Part shown: positions 1 to 6,317 of the stretch, in pieces
Layout: each line of letters begins with the position of its first letter
How positions within the stretch are numbered: the stretch's first letter is position 1
Program-made: the position numbers and the translations under genes
The notes under the pieces: model-generated
Database searches by the model: none
What the model was told of the DNA's origin: nothing
Seen by the model: only the letters and a program-made list of their open reading frames with translations
Source of the DNA: Desulfarculus sp.
Lineage (GTDB): Bacteria > Desulfobacterota > Desulfarculia > Desulfarculales > Desulfarculaceae
Length of the DNA: 19,364 bases
Direction of reading: 5' to 3'
Assembly (NCBI GenBank): GCA_020216805.1
Contig: JAIWNN010000129.1
Coordinates: 1-19,364 of the forward strand

Positions 1-206
1 GCCGCCGCGGCGGCGGCCGCGGCCAGGCGGGGGTGGCGGGCCAGGCCCAGGTAGTCGTTGCTGGCCATCAACAGCACCCGGCGTCCGTCGCGCTCCACCC
101 AGGGACCGGTGGCCGGGCCCACCGGCCAGAGCCGCCGAGCCAGGCCCCGCGCCGCCTGCTCGGCCTGGCGCCGGGCCAGGATCTCCAGGGCGGGATGGGT
201 GCTCAC
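1..206 (-). CDS. bioF: 8-amino-7-oxononanoate synthase, N-terminal fragment (partial)
   Basis: Only the first 68 or so codons are present; the gene runs off the left edge. The product would condense pimeloyl thioester with alanine to make 8-amino-7-oxononanoate (KAPA), the first dedicated PLP-dependent step of biotin ring assembly. The fragment reads V-S-T-H-P-A-L-E-I-L-A-R-R-Q-A-E and ends near the typical BioF block SNDYLGLARHPRL, which supports the name. The start is a GTG at 206 that overlaps the TGA stop of bioA in a GTGA arrangement, indicating translational coupling. It is the third gene of a bioB-bioA-bioF operon. Other alpha-oxoamine synthases (glycine C-acetyltransferase, for example) share the SNDYLGL-type motif, so the name rests partly on the operon context. 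Confidence 0.85.
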   Translation of the reverse strand, partial: MSTHPALEILARRQAEQAARGLARRLWPVGPATGPWVERDGRRVLLMASNDYLGLARHPRLAAAAAAA

Positions 207-1558
207 GCCCCGGCCTCCGTCACCTCCACGATGGCCTCCTCCACCGCCCCCAGCAGATGATCAAGCTCCGACAGGCTGCTGGCCAGGGGCGGCATCAGGA
301 CCACGGTGTCGCCCAGGGGCCGGATGACGACCCCCTTGGGCCGGCAGGCCATGATCACCCGGTGGCCCATGCGCAAGCCCGGCGGGTAAGGGGTGTCGGC
401 GGCCTTGTCCGCCGCCAGCTCGATGCCGGCCATCAGACCCTGGTGGCGCACCTGGACCACGTGGGGGAGTTTGGCGATGCGGGCGAGCCCCTCGGCCAGG
501 CGCGCCGCCTTGGGGGCCAGGTTCTCCACCAGGCGGGTCTGGCGCATCAGCCGCAGGTTGGCCAGGGCGGCGGCGCAGGTGATGGGATTGCCGGTGTAGG
601 TGTGGCCGTGGAAGAAGGTCTTGAACTCGTCGAACTCGCCCAGGAAGGCCCCGTAGACCCGGTCCGTGGCCAGGGTGGCGGCCAGGGGCAGCACCCCGCC
701 GGTGAGACCCTTGCCCAGGGCCATCAGGTCCGGGGTCACGCCTTCCAGCTGGCAGGCGAACATGGCCCCGGTGCGGCCGAAACCGGTGGCCACCTCGTCG
801 GCGATGAAGAGCACGTCGTGGGCGCGGGCGATCTCCCACAAGCGGCGCAGGTAGCCCTCGGGCTGGACGATGATGCCGTCGGCCCCCTGCACCCGGGGCT
901 CCACGATCAGGGCCGCGATTTCGTCCCCGTGGGCGGCCAGCAGGGTCTCCAGGGCCTCGGCGCAGGCCAGGCCGCAGCCGGGATGGGTCAAGCCCAGGCG
1001 GCAGCGCCGGCAGTGGGGCTGGGGCAGACGGCGCACCGGGAAGAGCAGGGGGCCGTAGACCTGGTGGAAGAGGTCGATGCCGCCCACGCTGACGCTGCCC
1101 AGGGTGTCGCCGTGATAGGCGCCCTCCAGGGAGACGAAGCCCTTTTTCTCCGGCCGGCCGGATTGCTGCCAGAACTGGAAGGCCATTTTCAAGGCGATCT
1201 CCACCGCGGTGGAGCCGGCCTCGCTGTAGAAGACCTTGTTCAGGCCCGCCGGGGCCATGGCCGCCAGCTCGGCCGCCAGGGCGATGGCGTTGGGATGGGC
1301 CAGGCCCAGGAGGGTGGAGTGATCCAGGCGATCCACCTGCTCCTTGACGGCCTGGTTGATGGCCGCCACGTTGTGACCGTGCACCGTCACCCACAGCGAG
1401 CTGACCCCGTCGAAGTAGCGCTTGCCCTCCACGTCGATCAGCCAGTTGCCCTCGGCCCGCGCGATGACCAGGGGCGGCTCGTCGGGCCAGAGGCGCATCT
1501 GGGTGAAGGGGTGCCAGAGGTGTTCCCGGTCCAGGCGCAGCAGTTCTTGGCGGTCCAT
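203..1558 (-). CDS. bioA: Adenosylmethionine--8-amino-7-oxononanoate aminotransferase
   Basis: This PLP enzyme transfers an amino group, normally from S-adenosylmethionine, to KAPA to give 7,8-diaminononanoate in cytosolic biotin synthesis. The 451 residues match the usual family length. Near the N-terminus is the BioA-typical WHPFTQM (15-21). The block DEVATGFGRTG (254-264) and the PLP lysine K283 in LGKGLTGG mark a class III aminotransferase, and HGHTYTGNP follows. The ATG at 1558 is preceded by GGGAGAT within the end of bioB, with 2 nt between the genes. An insertion at about 181-199 carries four cysteines (C183, C186, C195, C199) in a CxxC-x8-CxxxC pattern, absent from E. coli BioA as I recall it, which could bind a metal. 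Use of SAM rather than lysine as amino donor is assumed from the family. Confidence 0.93.
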   Translation of the reverse strand: MDRQELLRLDREHLWHPFTQMRLWPDEPPLVIARAEGNWLIDVEGKRYFDGVSSLWVTVHGHNVAAINQAVKEQVDRLDHSTLLGLAHPNAIALAAELAAMAPAGLNKVFYSEAGSTAVEIALKMAFQFWQQSGRPEKKGFVSLEGAYHGDTLGSVSVGGIDLFHQVYGPLLFPVRRLPQPHCRRCRLGLTHPGCGLACAEALETLLAAHGDEIAALIVEPRVQGADGIIVQPEGYLRRLWEIARAHDVLFIADEVATGFGRTGAMFACQLEGVTPDLMALGKGLTGGVLPLAATLATDRVYGAFLGEFDEFKTFFHGHTYTGNPITCAAALANLRLMRQTRLVENLAPKAARLAEGLARIAKLPHVVQVRHQGLMAGIELAADKAADTPYPPGLRMGHRVIMACRPKGVVIRPLGDTVVLMPPLASSLSELDHLLGAVEEAIVEVTEAGA

Positions 1559-1560
1559 GA

Positions 1561-2529
1561 CTATATCTCCCGGCCCATCGGCCGCAGACCCAGGGCGGCC
1601 AGGTCGGCCAGGTCGTCGGCCGGCTGGCGGCCCTCGGTGGTCAGGTAGTTGCCGATCATGGTGGCGTCGGCCCCGGCCAGGTACATCAGGGGCGCCAACG
1701 GTCCCAACACCTGTTGGCGGCCGCCGCAGGTGCGCAGCCGGGCCTTGGCCGGCAGCATCAGGCGGAAGACCGCCACCGCGGCCAGGGCCTGGAGGGGCGT
1801 GAGCCGCGGCAGGTGGCCCAGGCGGGTGCCGGGTATGGGGTTCAAGAAGTTCAGCGGCACGCTTTCGGGGTTGAGCCGGGCCGTGGCCAGGGCCAGCTCG
1901 GCCCGTTCCCGGGGGCTCTCGCCCAAACCCACGATGCCGCCCACGCAGACCTCCAGCCCGGCGTCCTGGGCCAGGCGGACGGTCTCCACCCGGTCCTCGA
2001 AGGCGTGGCTGGCGCAGATGCGGGGGAAGTGGCTGGGGCCGGCCTCCAGGTTGTGGTGGTAGCGGGTCAGACCGGCGTCGGCCAGGCGGCGGGCCTGGTC
2101 GGCGCGCAACAGGCCCAGGGAGCCGCAGGGGCTGATTCGGCCTTCCCGCCGGATGGCCTCCACCGCCCGGCAGATCTCATCCAGCGCGGGCCCTTCCGGG
2201 CAGCCCCGGCCGCTGGTGACGATGCCGAAACGGGTGGCTCCGGCCGCGGCCGCCGCCCGGGAGCGGGCGAGGATTTCGTCAGCTGAAAGGAGGGGATAGA
2301 CCTCGGCCCGGGTTTGGTGGTGGGCGCTCTGGGCGCAGAAGGCGCAGTCCTCGGAGCAGCGGCCGGAGCGGGCGTTGACGATGGCGCACAGCTCCACCGT
2401 GTCGCCGTGGACGGCCTGGCGGGCGCGTCCGGCCTGGGCCATCAGTTCGCCCAGCTCGGCCAGGGAGGCGGGCTCCAGCAGGCGCGCGGCCTGGTCCAGG
2501 TCGGTCAGGGGAAGGGGGATCTCGGGCAT
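1561..2529 (-). CDS. bioB: Biotin synthase (radical SAM), with altered auxiliary-cluster ligands
   Basis: The product inserts sulfur into dethiobiotin by radical SAM chemistry. I chose the ATG at 2529 (322 aa) because GGAG lies 6 nt upstream; a TTG at 2544 would add five residues and fall inside the putative operator. The radical SAM motif is C58-x3-C62-x2-C65 (CSEDCAFC). Family signatures follow: YHHNLE (YNHNLD in E. coli), VCVGGIVGLGE containing C195 (equivalent to E. coli C188), and SPCGSLG containing C135 (equivalent to C128). The position of E. coli C97, a [2Fe-2S] ligand in RFCMG, is glycine here (G102 in RFGIV). The E. coli RLSAGRE segment reads R266-T-C268-G-G-R271, adding a cysteine. 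The core fold and operon position make BioB secure; the nature of the sulfur-donating cluster is uncertain. Confidence 0.93.
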   Translation of the reverse strand: MPEIPLPLTDLDQAARLLEPASLAELGELMAQAGRARQAVHGDTVELCAIVNARSGRCSEDCAFCAQSAHHQTRAEVYPLLSADEILARSRAAAAAGATRFGIVTSGRGCPEGPALDEICRAVEAIRREGRISPCGSLGLLRADQARRLADAGLTRYHHNLEAGPSHFPRICASHAFEDRVETVRLAQDAGLEVCVGGIVGLGESPRERAELALATARLNPESVPLNFLNPIPGTRLGHLPRLTPLQALAAVAVFRLMLPAKARLRTCGGRQQVLGPLAPLMYLAGADATMIGNYLTTEGRQPADDLADLAALGLRPMGREI

Positions 2530-2542
2530 GGCGGCTCCGGCC

Positions 2543-2575
2543 AATGTAAACCAGATTTAGATTTGGGTTGACAAT
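2543..2575. promoter_or_regulatory. Candidate BirA operator upstream of bioB
   Basis: The half-sites are AATGTAAACC (2543-2552) and GGTTGACAAT (2566-2575), complementary at 8 of 10 positions and close to the BirA consensus TTGTAAACC...GGTTTACAA. The spacer is 13 bp, whereas the E. coli bio operator as I remember it has 16, so the fit is good in the arms but not in spacing. The site begins 14 bp upstream of the bioB ATG. On the minus strand TTGTCA (2569-2574) could be a -35 element and TTTACA or TACATT in the other arm a weak -10, so binding would block the bio promoter. A BirA with a DNA-binding domain is encoded at 7980-8972. Confidence 0.55.
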
Positions 2576-2704
2576 CTACCAGGGCCGGACGGCGGGGGCA
2601 AGCATTGGGGTGGCATGGTCCGAGATTAGTCACCCAGGGATAGTCCGGGTGGGTTAGACTGAACGGCGCCCACCGGCAACGCGGTGGTTACAGGGAGGAA
2701 AGCC

Positions 2705-3640
2705 ATGCGGGATGGTCTGTATCTGGCCTTGGGACGGGCCGCCCTGGCCACTTTGCTGCTCCTGACCGGCTGCGCCGGGACGGGTGGCGGGCTGGAAAGG
2801 GCGGGCCTGCGGCCGACCCTGGTCCGAGTGCCGGCCGGTCGTTTCTGGATGGGCAGCCGCGATTCGGTGGCGGAGATCGTGGCCAAGGGCGGCGGCGAGG
2901 CCAGCACCTACGAGCGGGAGTTTCCGCGCCATCAAGTGGAAATCACGAAGCCTTTCCTGCTGGGAGCCACCGAGGTGACCAACGCCCAGTTCGCGGCCTT
3001 TGTGGAAGCCACCGGATACGTCACCGATGCCCAACGCCAGGGGCAGGGCCATGTCTGGAAAAAGGGCTATGTGCCGCAAAAGGGGGCGGATTGGCTCCAT
3101 CCCCAGGGACCGGGCAGCTCCATCGCCGGTCGCGAGGACCACCCGGTGGTGCAGGTGAGCTGGCGCGACGCCCAGGCCTATTGCCAATGGCTCAGCCAGC
3201 GCGAGGGGCGGGTCTATCGTCTGCCCACCGAGGCCGAGTGGGAATACGCCTGCCGGGCCGGCAGCGAGACGCCCTTCGCCTTTGGCGAAACCATCAGCGC
3301 CGAGCAGGTGAACTATTTCGCCAAAAAACCCTATCCCGGCGGCGCGCCTGGGATTTACCGGGCCGACACCACCCCGGCCGGCAGCCTGGCCGCCAACGCC
3401 TGGGGGTTATACGACATGCACGGCAACGTCTGGGAGTGGTGCCAGGACTACTATGATCCCGGGTACTACCACAACTCGCCGTCCGTGGACCCCCCGGGCC
3501 CCGGCCAAGGGAGCGAGCGGGTGGTGCGCGGCGGGGCCTACAACTTTTCGGCGGTGGGGGTGCGCAGCGCCCGGCGCTGGGGCCGGCCCCCGGACCAGGG
3601 CTTCAGCCAGGTGGGATTCCGGGTGGCGGCCCAACCCTGA
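2705..3640 (+). CDS. SUMF1/FGE-like domain lipoprotein
   Basis: A 311-residue secreted protein with a lipoprotein signal: charged start, hydrophobic stretch 8-20 and lipobox LLTG-C with lipidated C23. The ATG at 2705 follows a strong GGGAGGAAA; an in-frame GTG at 2684 has no such site. From about residue 37 it is a formylglycine-generating-enzyme (SUMF1) fold: VPAGRFWMGS, TEVTNAQF, VSWRDAQAYCQWL, RLPTEAEWEYACR (172-184), GLYDMHGNVWEWCQD (234-248), RVVRGGAYN and a final GFRVA. The two catalytic cysteines that true FGEs carry near the C-terminus, in the segment corresponding to 277-293 here, are absent, so sulfatase activation is unlikely. Such lipoproteins are generally of unknown role, sometimes binding or sensing at the cell surface. 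No sulfatase or kinase lies beside it. Confidence 0.85.
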   Translation: MRDGLYLALGRAALATLLLLTGCAGTGGGLERAGLRPTLVRVPAGRFWMGSRDSVAEIVAKGGGEASTYEREFPRHQVEITKPFLLGATEVTNAQFAAFVEATGYVTDAQRQGQGHVWKKGYVPQKGADWLHPQGPGSSIAGREDHPVVQVSWRDAQAYCQWLSQREGRVYRLPTEAEWEYACRAGSETPFAFGETISAEQVNYFAKKPYPGGAPGIYRADTTPAGSLAANAWGLYDMHGNVWEWCQDYYDPGYYHNSPSVDPPGPGQGSERVVRGGAYNFSAVGVRSARRWGRPPDQGFSQVGFRVAAQP

Positions 3641-3669
3641 GGAATACTTTTTTCGCTGCCGTTTCGCGG

Positions 3670-3699
3670 TGGACAAAAATTATCGCGGTTTATTATCAT
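3670..3699 (+). promoter_or_regulatory. Candidate sigma70-type promoter for the solute-binding protein gene
   Basis: In an A+T-rich stretch standing out from the GC-rich surroundings, TGGACA (3670-3675) is followed after 18 bp by TATCAT (3694-3699), with an overlapping TATTAT at 3691-3696. This leaves a leader of roughly 55 nt before the ATG at 3761. No terminator is evident after the upstream lipoprotein gene, so some readthrough is possible. Confidence 0.5.
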
Positions 3700-3760
3700 T
3701 AAAAATTAACGTCACAAGCACCACAAGAGACGAAAACCCCATGGTATCCGGAGCCGGTTG

Positions 3761-5491
3761 ATGAAAATTATCAAAACCTTGCGCCGATTCTCGGGCTTGG
3801 TGCTCCTGCTTTTGGGCCTGGTCGGCCTGGCGGGCGCATCGGCCACTCCGGCCTTGGCCGCCGGCAGCCCCATTTTGAAGGTGGGGGTGCTGGAGGAGCC
3901 CAAGAGCCTCAACCCCTGGCTGGCCACCGACGTCTGGTCCAGCCGGGTGATCCGTATGATCTACGAGCCGTTGTATGTTCGCGAGCCCAAGAACTTGGAC
4001 CTGGTGCCCTGGCTGGCGGCGGAGATGCCCGAGTACGACCCCCAGGCCCAGACCTACACCATCAAGCTGCGCGAGGCCAAATGGTCCGATGGCAGCGAGT
4101 TCACGGCCGACGACGTGGCCTACACCGCCTGGTTGATCCAAGCCTTCAAGATTCCGCTCTATTATGATCTATGGGACACCGTGGTCAAGGTCGAGGTCCT
4201 GGACCCGCGCCGGGTGCGCTTCACCTTGACCGGACCCTTGGCCACCTTCGTCAGCCGCACCCTGGCCACTCCCATCGTGCAGCGGGCCCAGTGGGAGGCC
4301 ATCGCCGAAAAGGCCAGCCAAGCCGACAAGCCCCTGGCCAAGCTACGGGAGGGCAAGATCGCCAAGCCCATCGGCACCGGGCCCTTCATGCTGGTCCAGC
4401 AGCAGAGCGGGGTGTTGATGCACCTGCAGAGCAACCCCCACTATTGGGGACGGGGCCAGACCATCGCCGGAATCCAGTTGGGCCCCCACATCCAGGGCGT
4501 GTTGCTCAAGATCTTTGGCACCGCCGACGCGGCCATCCTGGGCCTGCGCAAGGGCGACATCGACTTCTACTGGAACGGCATCATGCCCGGTTACCTGGGA
4601 GAGCTAAAGGATAACAAGGAGATAAAGCTCTTCCACGGCAAGAAGAGCGCCTTGTACTTCCTGGGTTTCAACCTACGCCGGCCGCCCATGAACGACCTCG
4701 CCTTCCGTCAGGCGGTGGCGGTGATGGTGGACAAGGGGTTCATCGTCGAGCGCATCCTGCAGGGCGCGGGCAAGGCCATGACCTCGGTGGTGCCCGAGGG
4801 CAACACTTTTTTCCACAACCCCCACTGCAAGGTCTGGGCCCAGGGTCTGGACCGGGAGCAACGGATCAAGGCCGCCTACGAGATTCTGAAAGCGGCTGGT
4901 TACACCTGGAAGACCCCGCCGGTGAACGCCCAGGGGCAGGTCCAGAAGGCCGAGTCCATGAGCGGGCCGGGGGGCGTCAACTTGGAGGAGTTGACCATCC
5001 TGACCCCACCCAGCGACTACGACCCCAACCGGGCCATGGCCGGCATGATGATCCAGGAGTGGCTCAAGGAGCTGGGGGTGCCGGTCGCCGCGCGGCCCAT
5101 GGCCTTCAGCGCCATGCTGCAGCAGGTCAAGAACCGCCACGATTTCGATCTGTTCGTGCTGGGATACGGTCGCCTGAACCTGGACCCGGACTACCTGCGC
5201 ACCTTCTTTTCCTCCAACCAGGACAAGCCCGGCGGCTGGAACATGAGCGGTTATCGCAATCCCCAGTATGATGAACTGGCCACCCGCTCCGAGGAGGAGA
5301 TGGATCCGGCCAAGCGCCGCGCCATCCTGCATGAAATGCAGATGATCCTCAGCCAGGACATCCCCTACCTGCCGCTCTACAACCCCTCGCTGGTGGAGGG
5401 CGCGCGGGCCGACCGCTTCACCGGCTGGGTGGAGATGGTGGACGGCATCGGCAACAACTGGTCGTTCCTGCACCTCAGGCCGGTCAAATAG
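3761..5491 (+). CDS. ABC transporter substrate-binding protein, family 5 (peptide/nickel type)
   Basis: A 576-residue periplasmic solute receptor of the DppA/OppA/NikA class. The N-terminus has a lysine/arginine-rich start, a hydrophobic core (about 11-27) and a likely signal peptidase I site after the ALA at 31-33. Mature features of SBP family 5 include LNPWLATD, YEPLYVREP, the WSDGSEFTADDVAYT block, GTGPFMLV and RQAVAVMVDK in the middle, and LDPDYLRTFFSS plus YLPLYNP near the C-terminus. The ATG at 3761 has GGAG 7 nt upstream; a TTG directly before it is less likely. No permease or ATPase gene is adjacent on either side, so it is an orphan receptor that would need a transporter encoded elsewhere, or might act as a sensor or chaperone. 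The ligand cannot be told from sequence. Confidence 0.9.
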   Translation: MKIIKTLRRFSGLVLLLLGLVGLAGASATPALAAGSPILKVGVLEEPKSLNPWLATDVWSSRVIRMIYEPLYVREPKNLDLVPWLAAEMPEYDPQAQTYTIKLREAKWSDGSEFTADDVAYTAWLIQAFKIPLYYDLWDTVVKVEVLDPRRVRFTLTGPLATFVSRTLATPIVQRAQWEAIAEKASQADKPLAKLREGKIAKPIGTGPFMLVQQQSGVLMHLQSNPHYWGRGQTIAGIQLGPHIQGVLLKIFGTADAAILGLRKGDIDFYWNGIMPGYLGELKDNKEIKLFHGKKSALYFLGFNLRRPPMNDLAFRQAVAVMVDKGFIVERILQGAGKAMTSVVPEGNTFFHNPHCKVWAQGLDREQRIKAAYEILKAAGYTWKTPPVNAQGQVQKAESMSGPGGVNLEELTILTPPSDYDPNRAMAGMMIQEWLKELGVPVAARPMAFSAMLQQVKNRHDFDLFVLGYGRLNLDPDYLRTFFSSNQDKPGGWNMSGYRNPQYDELATRSEEEMDPAKRRAILHEMQMILSQDIPYLPLYNPSLVEGARADRFTGWVEMVDGIGNNWSFLHLRPVK

Positions 5492-5546
5492 CGCCTTGGC
5501 CAAAGGGCTGGCTCGGGTTCCGGTCCAATGATCCAGTATCAACCAG

Positions 5547-5578
5547 GCCGGGGCGGGGATCGTCCCTGCCCCGGCTTT
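5547..5578 (+). terminator. Intrinsic terminator after the solute-binding protein gene
   Basis: GCCGGGGC (5547-5554) pairs perfectly with GCCCCGGC (5568-5575). The stem continues through a G-T wobble and GGGA/TCCC to a TCG loop, giving about 13 base pairs. Only three T residues follow, so the U-tract is short, but the stem is very stable and lies 55 nt past the stop codon. Confidence 0.7.
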
Positions 5579-5838
5579 GGGCTGGCGGCCCGTAGCGCCG
5601 CCAATCGTATCGTCTGCGACTCATAGCGTTATTTTTGGGTGGCCGGGGCAACCTGTCGTCCCGGCGGCGTCAGCCGCAAGAGGTCGCGGCGCGAGATCCC
5701 GCCGCCATGCCGCGCGGCAGCGCCCGCTGATCGCGGCGACCCAACCACAGGCTCCCACTCATCCAGGCAACAGCCGTCATCGCCAGGAGCATCAGCGACC
5801 AAGCGGCCTTCCGAATTTATTACCCTGCCTTTGATCTT

Positions 5839-5876
5839 CGTCATCGCGAGCCGACGCCAGGCGGCGTGGCGATCTC
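5839..5876. repeat. Degenerate copy of a dispersed intergenic repeat (GAGATTGC...CGCAATGACG type)
   Basis: Read on the minus strand, this is GAGATCGCCACGCC...GGCTCGCGATGACG, closely resembling the short dispersed intergenic elements seen in many Deltaproteobacteria (consensus from memory GAGATTGCTTCG...CTCGCAATGACG). It folds well: ATCGC (5843-5847) pairs with GCGAT (5869-5873), and ACGCC (5854-5858) pairs with GGCGT (5863-5867) around an AGGC loop. Family membership is by recognition only, since no second full copy lies in the window. Confidence 0.5.
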
Positions 5877-5976
5877 TTTGCTCTTCCTTCTCGTGGTGGC
5901 CGCGAACCACCAAGGCATTCGAGCCCCCGGTGTTGCGAGGGCGGTTTTCCTGCCCCCGCGCGCCCACGCCCGGTCC

Positions 5977-6003
5977 GCATCCGCGCCTGCCGGGTGCGGA
6001 TGC
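5977..6003. repeat. Perfect 8-bp inverted repeat
   Basis: GCATCCGC (5977-5984) and GCGGATGC (5996-6003) are exact inverted copies around an 11-nt loop. No T-tract follows on either strand, so this is not an obvious terminator. It adds to the cluster of small palindromes in this gap. Confidence 0.55.
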
Positions 6004-6259
6004 CTGCGGCCAGGTAATCTCCCTGCCGACCCGGACTTTTCCTCTGGCCTCGGGTCGTCGTCCCTGCGATGCGGGGCTGGCGGGAGGGCGGGGCCGCCTG
6101 GTGGCTCTCGGAAGCCCAGCAGCGGGTCGTCATTGGGGGTGGGGCCCTGCCGGTGCGTCGAGAAGCGGTCCCGGGCTAAGGCGCGGGGGGCGGATGGTGG
6201 GGGAGGGGAAGAACGCCGGCGACCGTGGGCCGCGCGGTGGGAGCGGTGGGAGGGAGGGG

Positions 6260-6291
6260 AAAAAGGCGCGGGCGGGGTTTGTCCCCGCCCG
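6260..6291 (-). terminator. Intrinsic terminator of the thi-birA-radical SAM transcript
   Basis: CGGGCGGGG (6269-6277) pairs perfectly over 9 bp with CCCCGCCCG (6283-6291) around a 5-nt loop. On the minus strand the stem is followed after four bases by TTTTT (6264-6260). It sits 27 bp beyond the stop of the radical SAM gene, so it terminates the minus-strand unit. On the plus strand the run of T is missing, so termination in that direction is less likely. Confidence 0.75.
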
Positions 6292-6317
6292 TCTTGGCCT
6301 CCCCGGTGCGAGGCTCC

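Larger units (their letters stand above)
5579..6259. other. Non-coding, palindrome-rich intergenic region
   Basis: About 680 bp between two converging transcription units, and I see no gene. Reading frames here are low-complexity Arg/Pro/Gly-rich translations with no recognisable motif or convincing ribosome binding site. The stretch contains several short hairpins besides those listed separately: GCGGC/GCCGC at 5664-5677, TGGTGG/CCACCA at 5894-5912, and CCCTGC/GCGGGG at 6062-6076. Composition also shifts towards purine-rich G runs around 6180-6260. It may be a landing site for small mobile repeats or a decayed remnant; no transposase relic is recognisable. Confidence 0.6.

Noticed and set aside
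257..1648. A 463-codon plus-strand open frame opposite bioA
   Set aside because: It is low-complexity Gly/Gln/His/Leu-rich sequence with no motif, antisense to a clear bioA. High GC content removes stop codons on the opposite strand.
2568..2573. TTGACA as a plus-strand -35 box for the SUMF1-like lipoprotein
   Set aside because: No acceptable -10 sequence lies about 17 bp downstream, and the hexamer is better explained as part of the BirA-like palindrome.
5629..5967. A 112-codon minus-strand open frame in the intergenic gap
   Set aside because: Part of it is the translated dispersed repeat, and the rest is Arg/Gly/Pro-rich with no motif. It is more likely non-coding.
6269..6291. Terminator for a plus-strand transcript
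   Set aside because: The hairpin has no T-run on the plus strand and no plus-strand gene lies just before it. The five-T run is on the minus strand, after the radical SAM gene.
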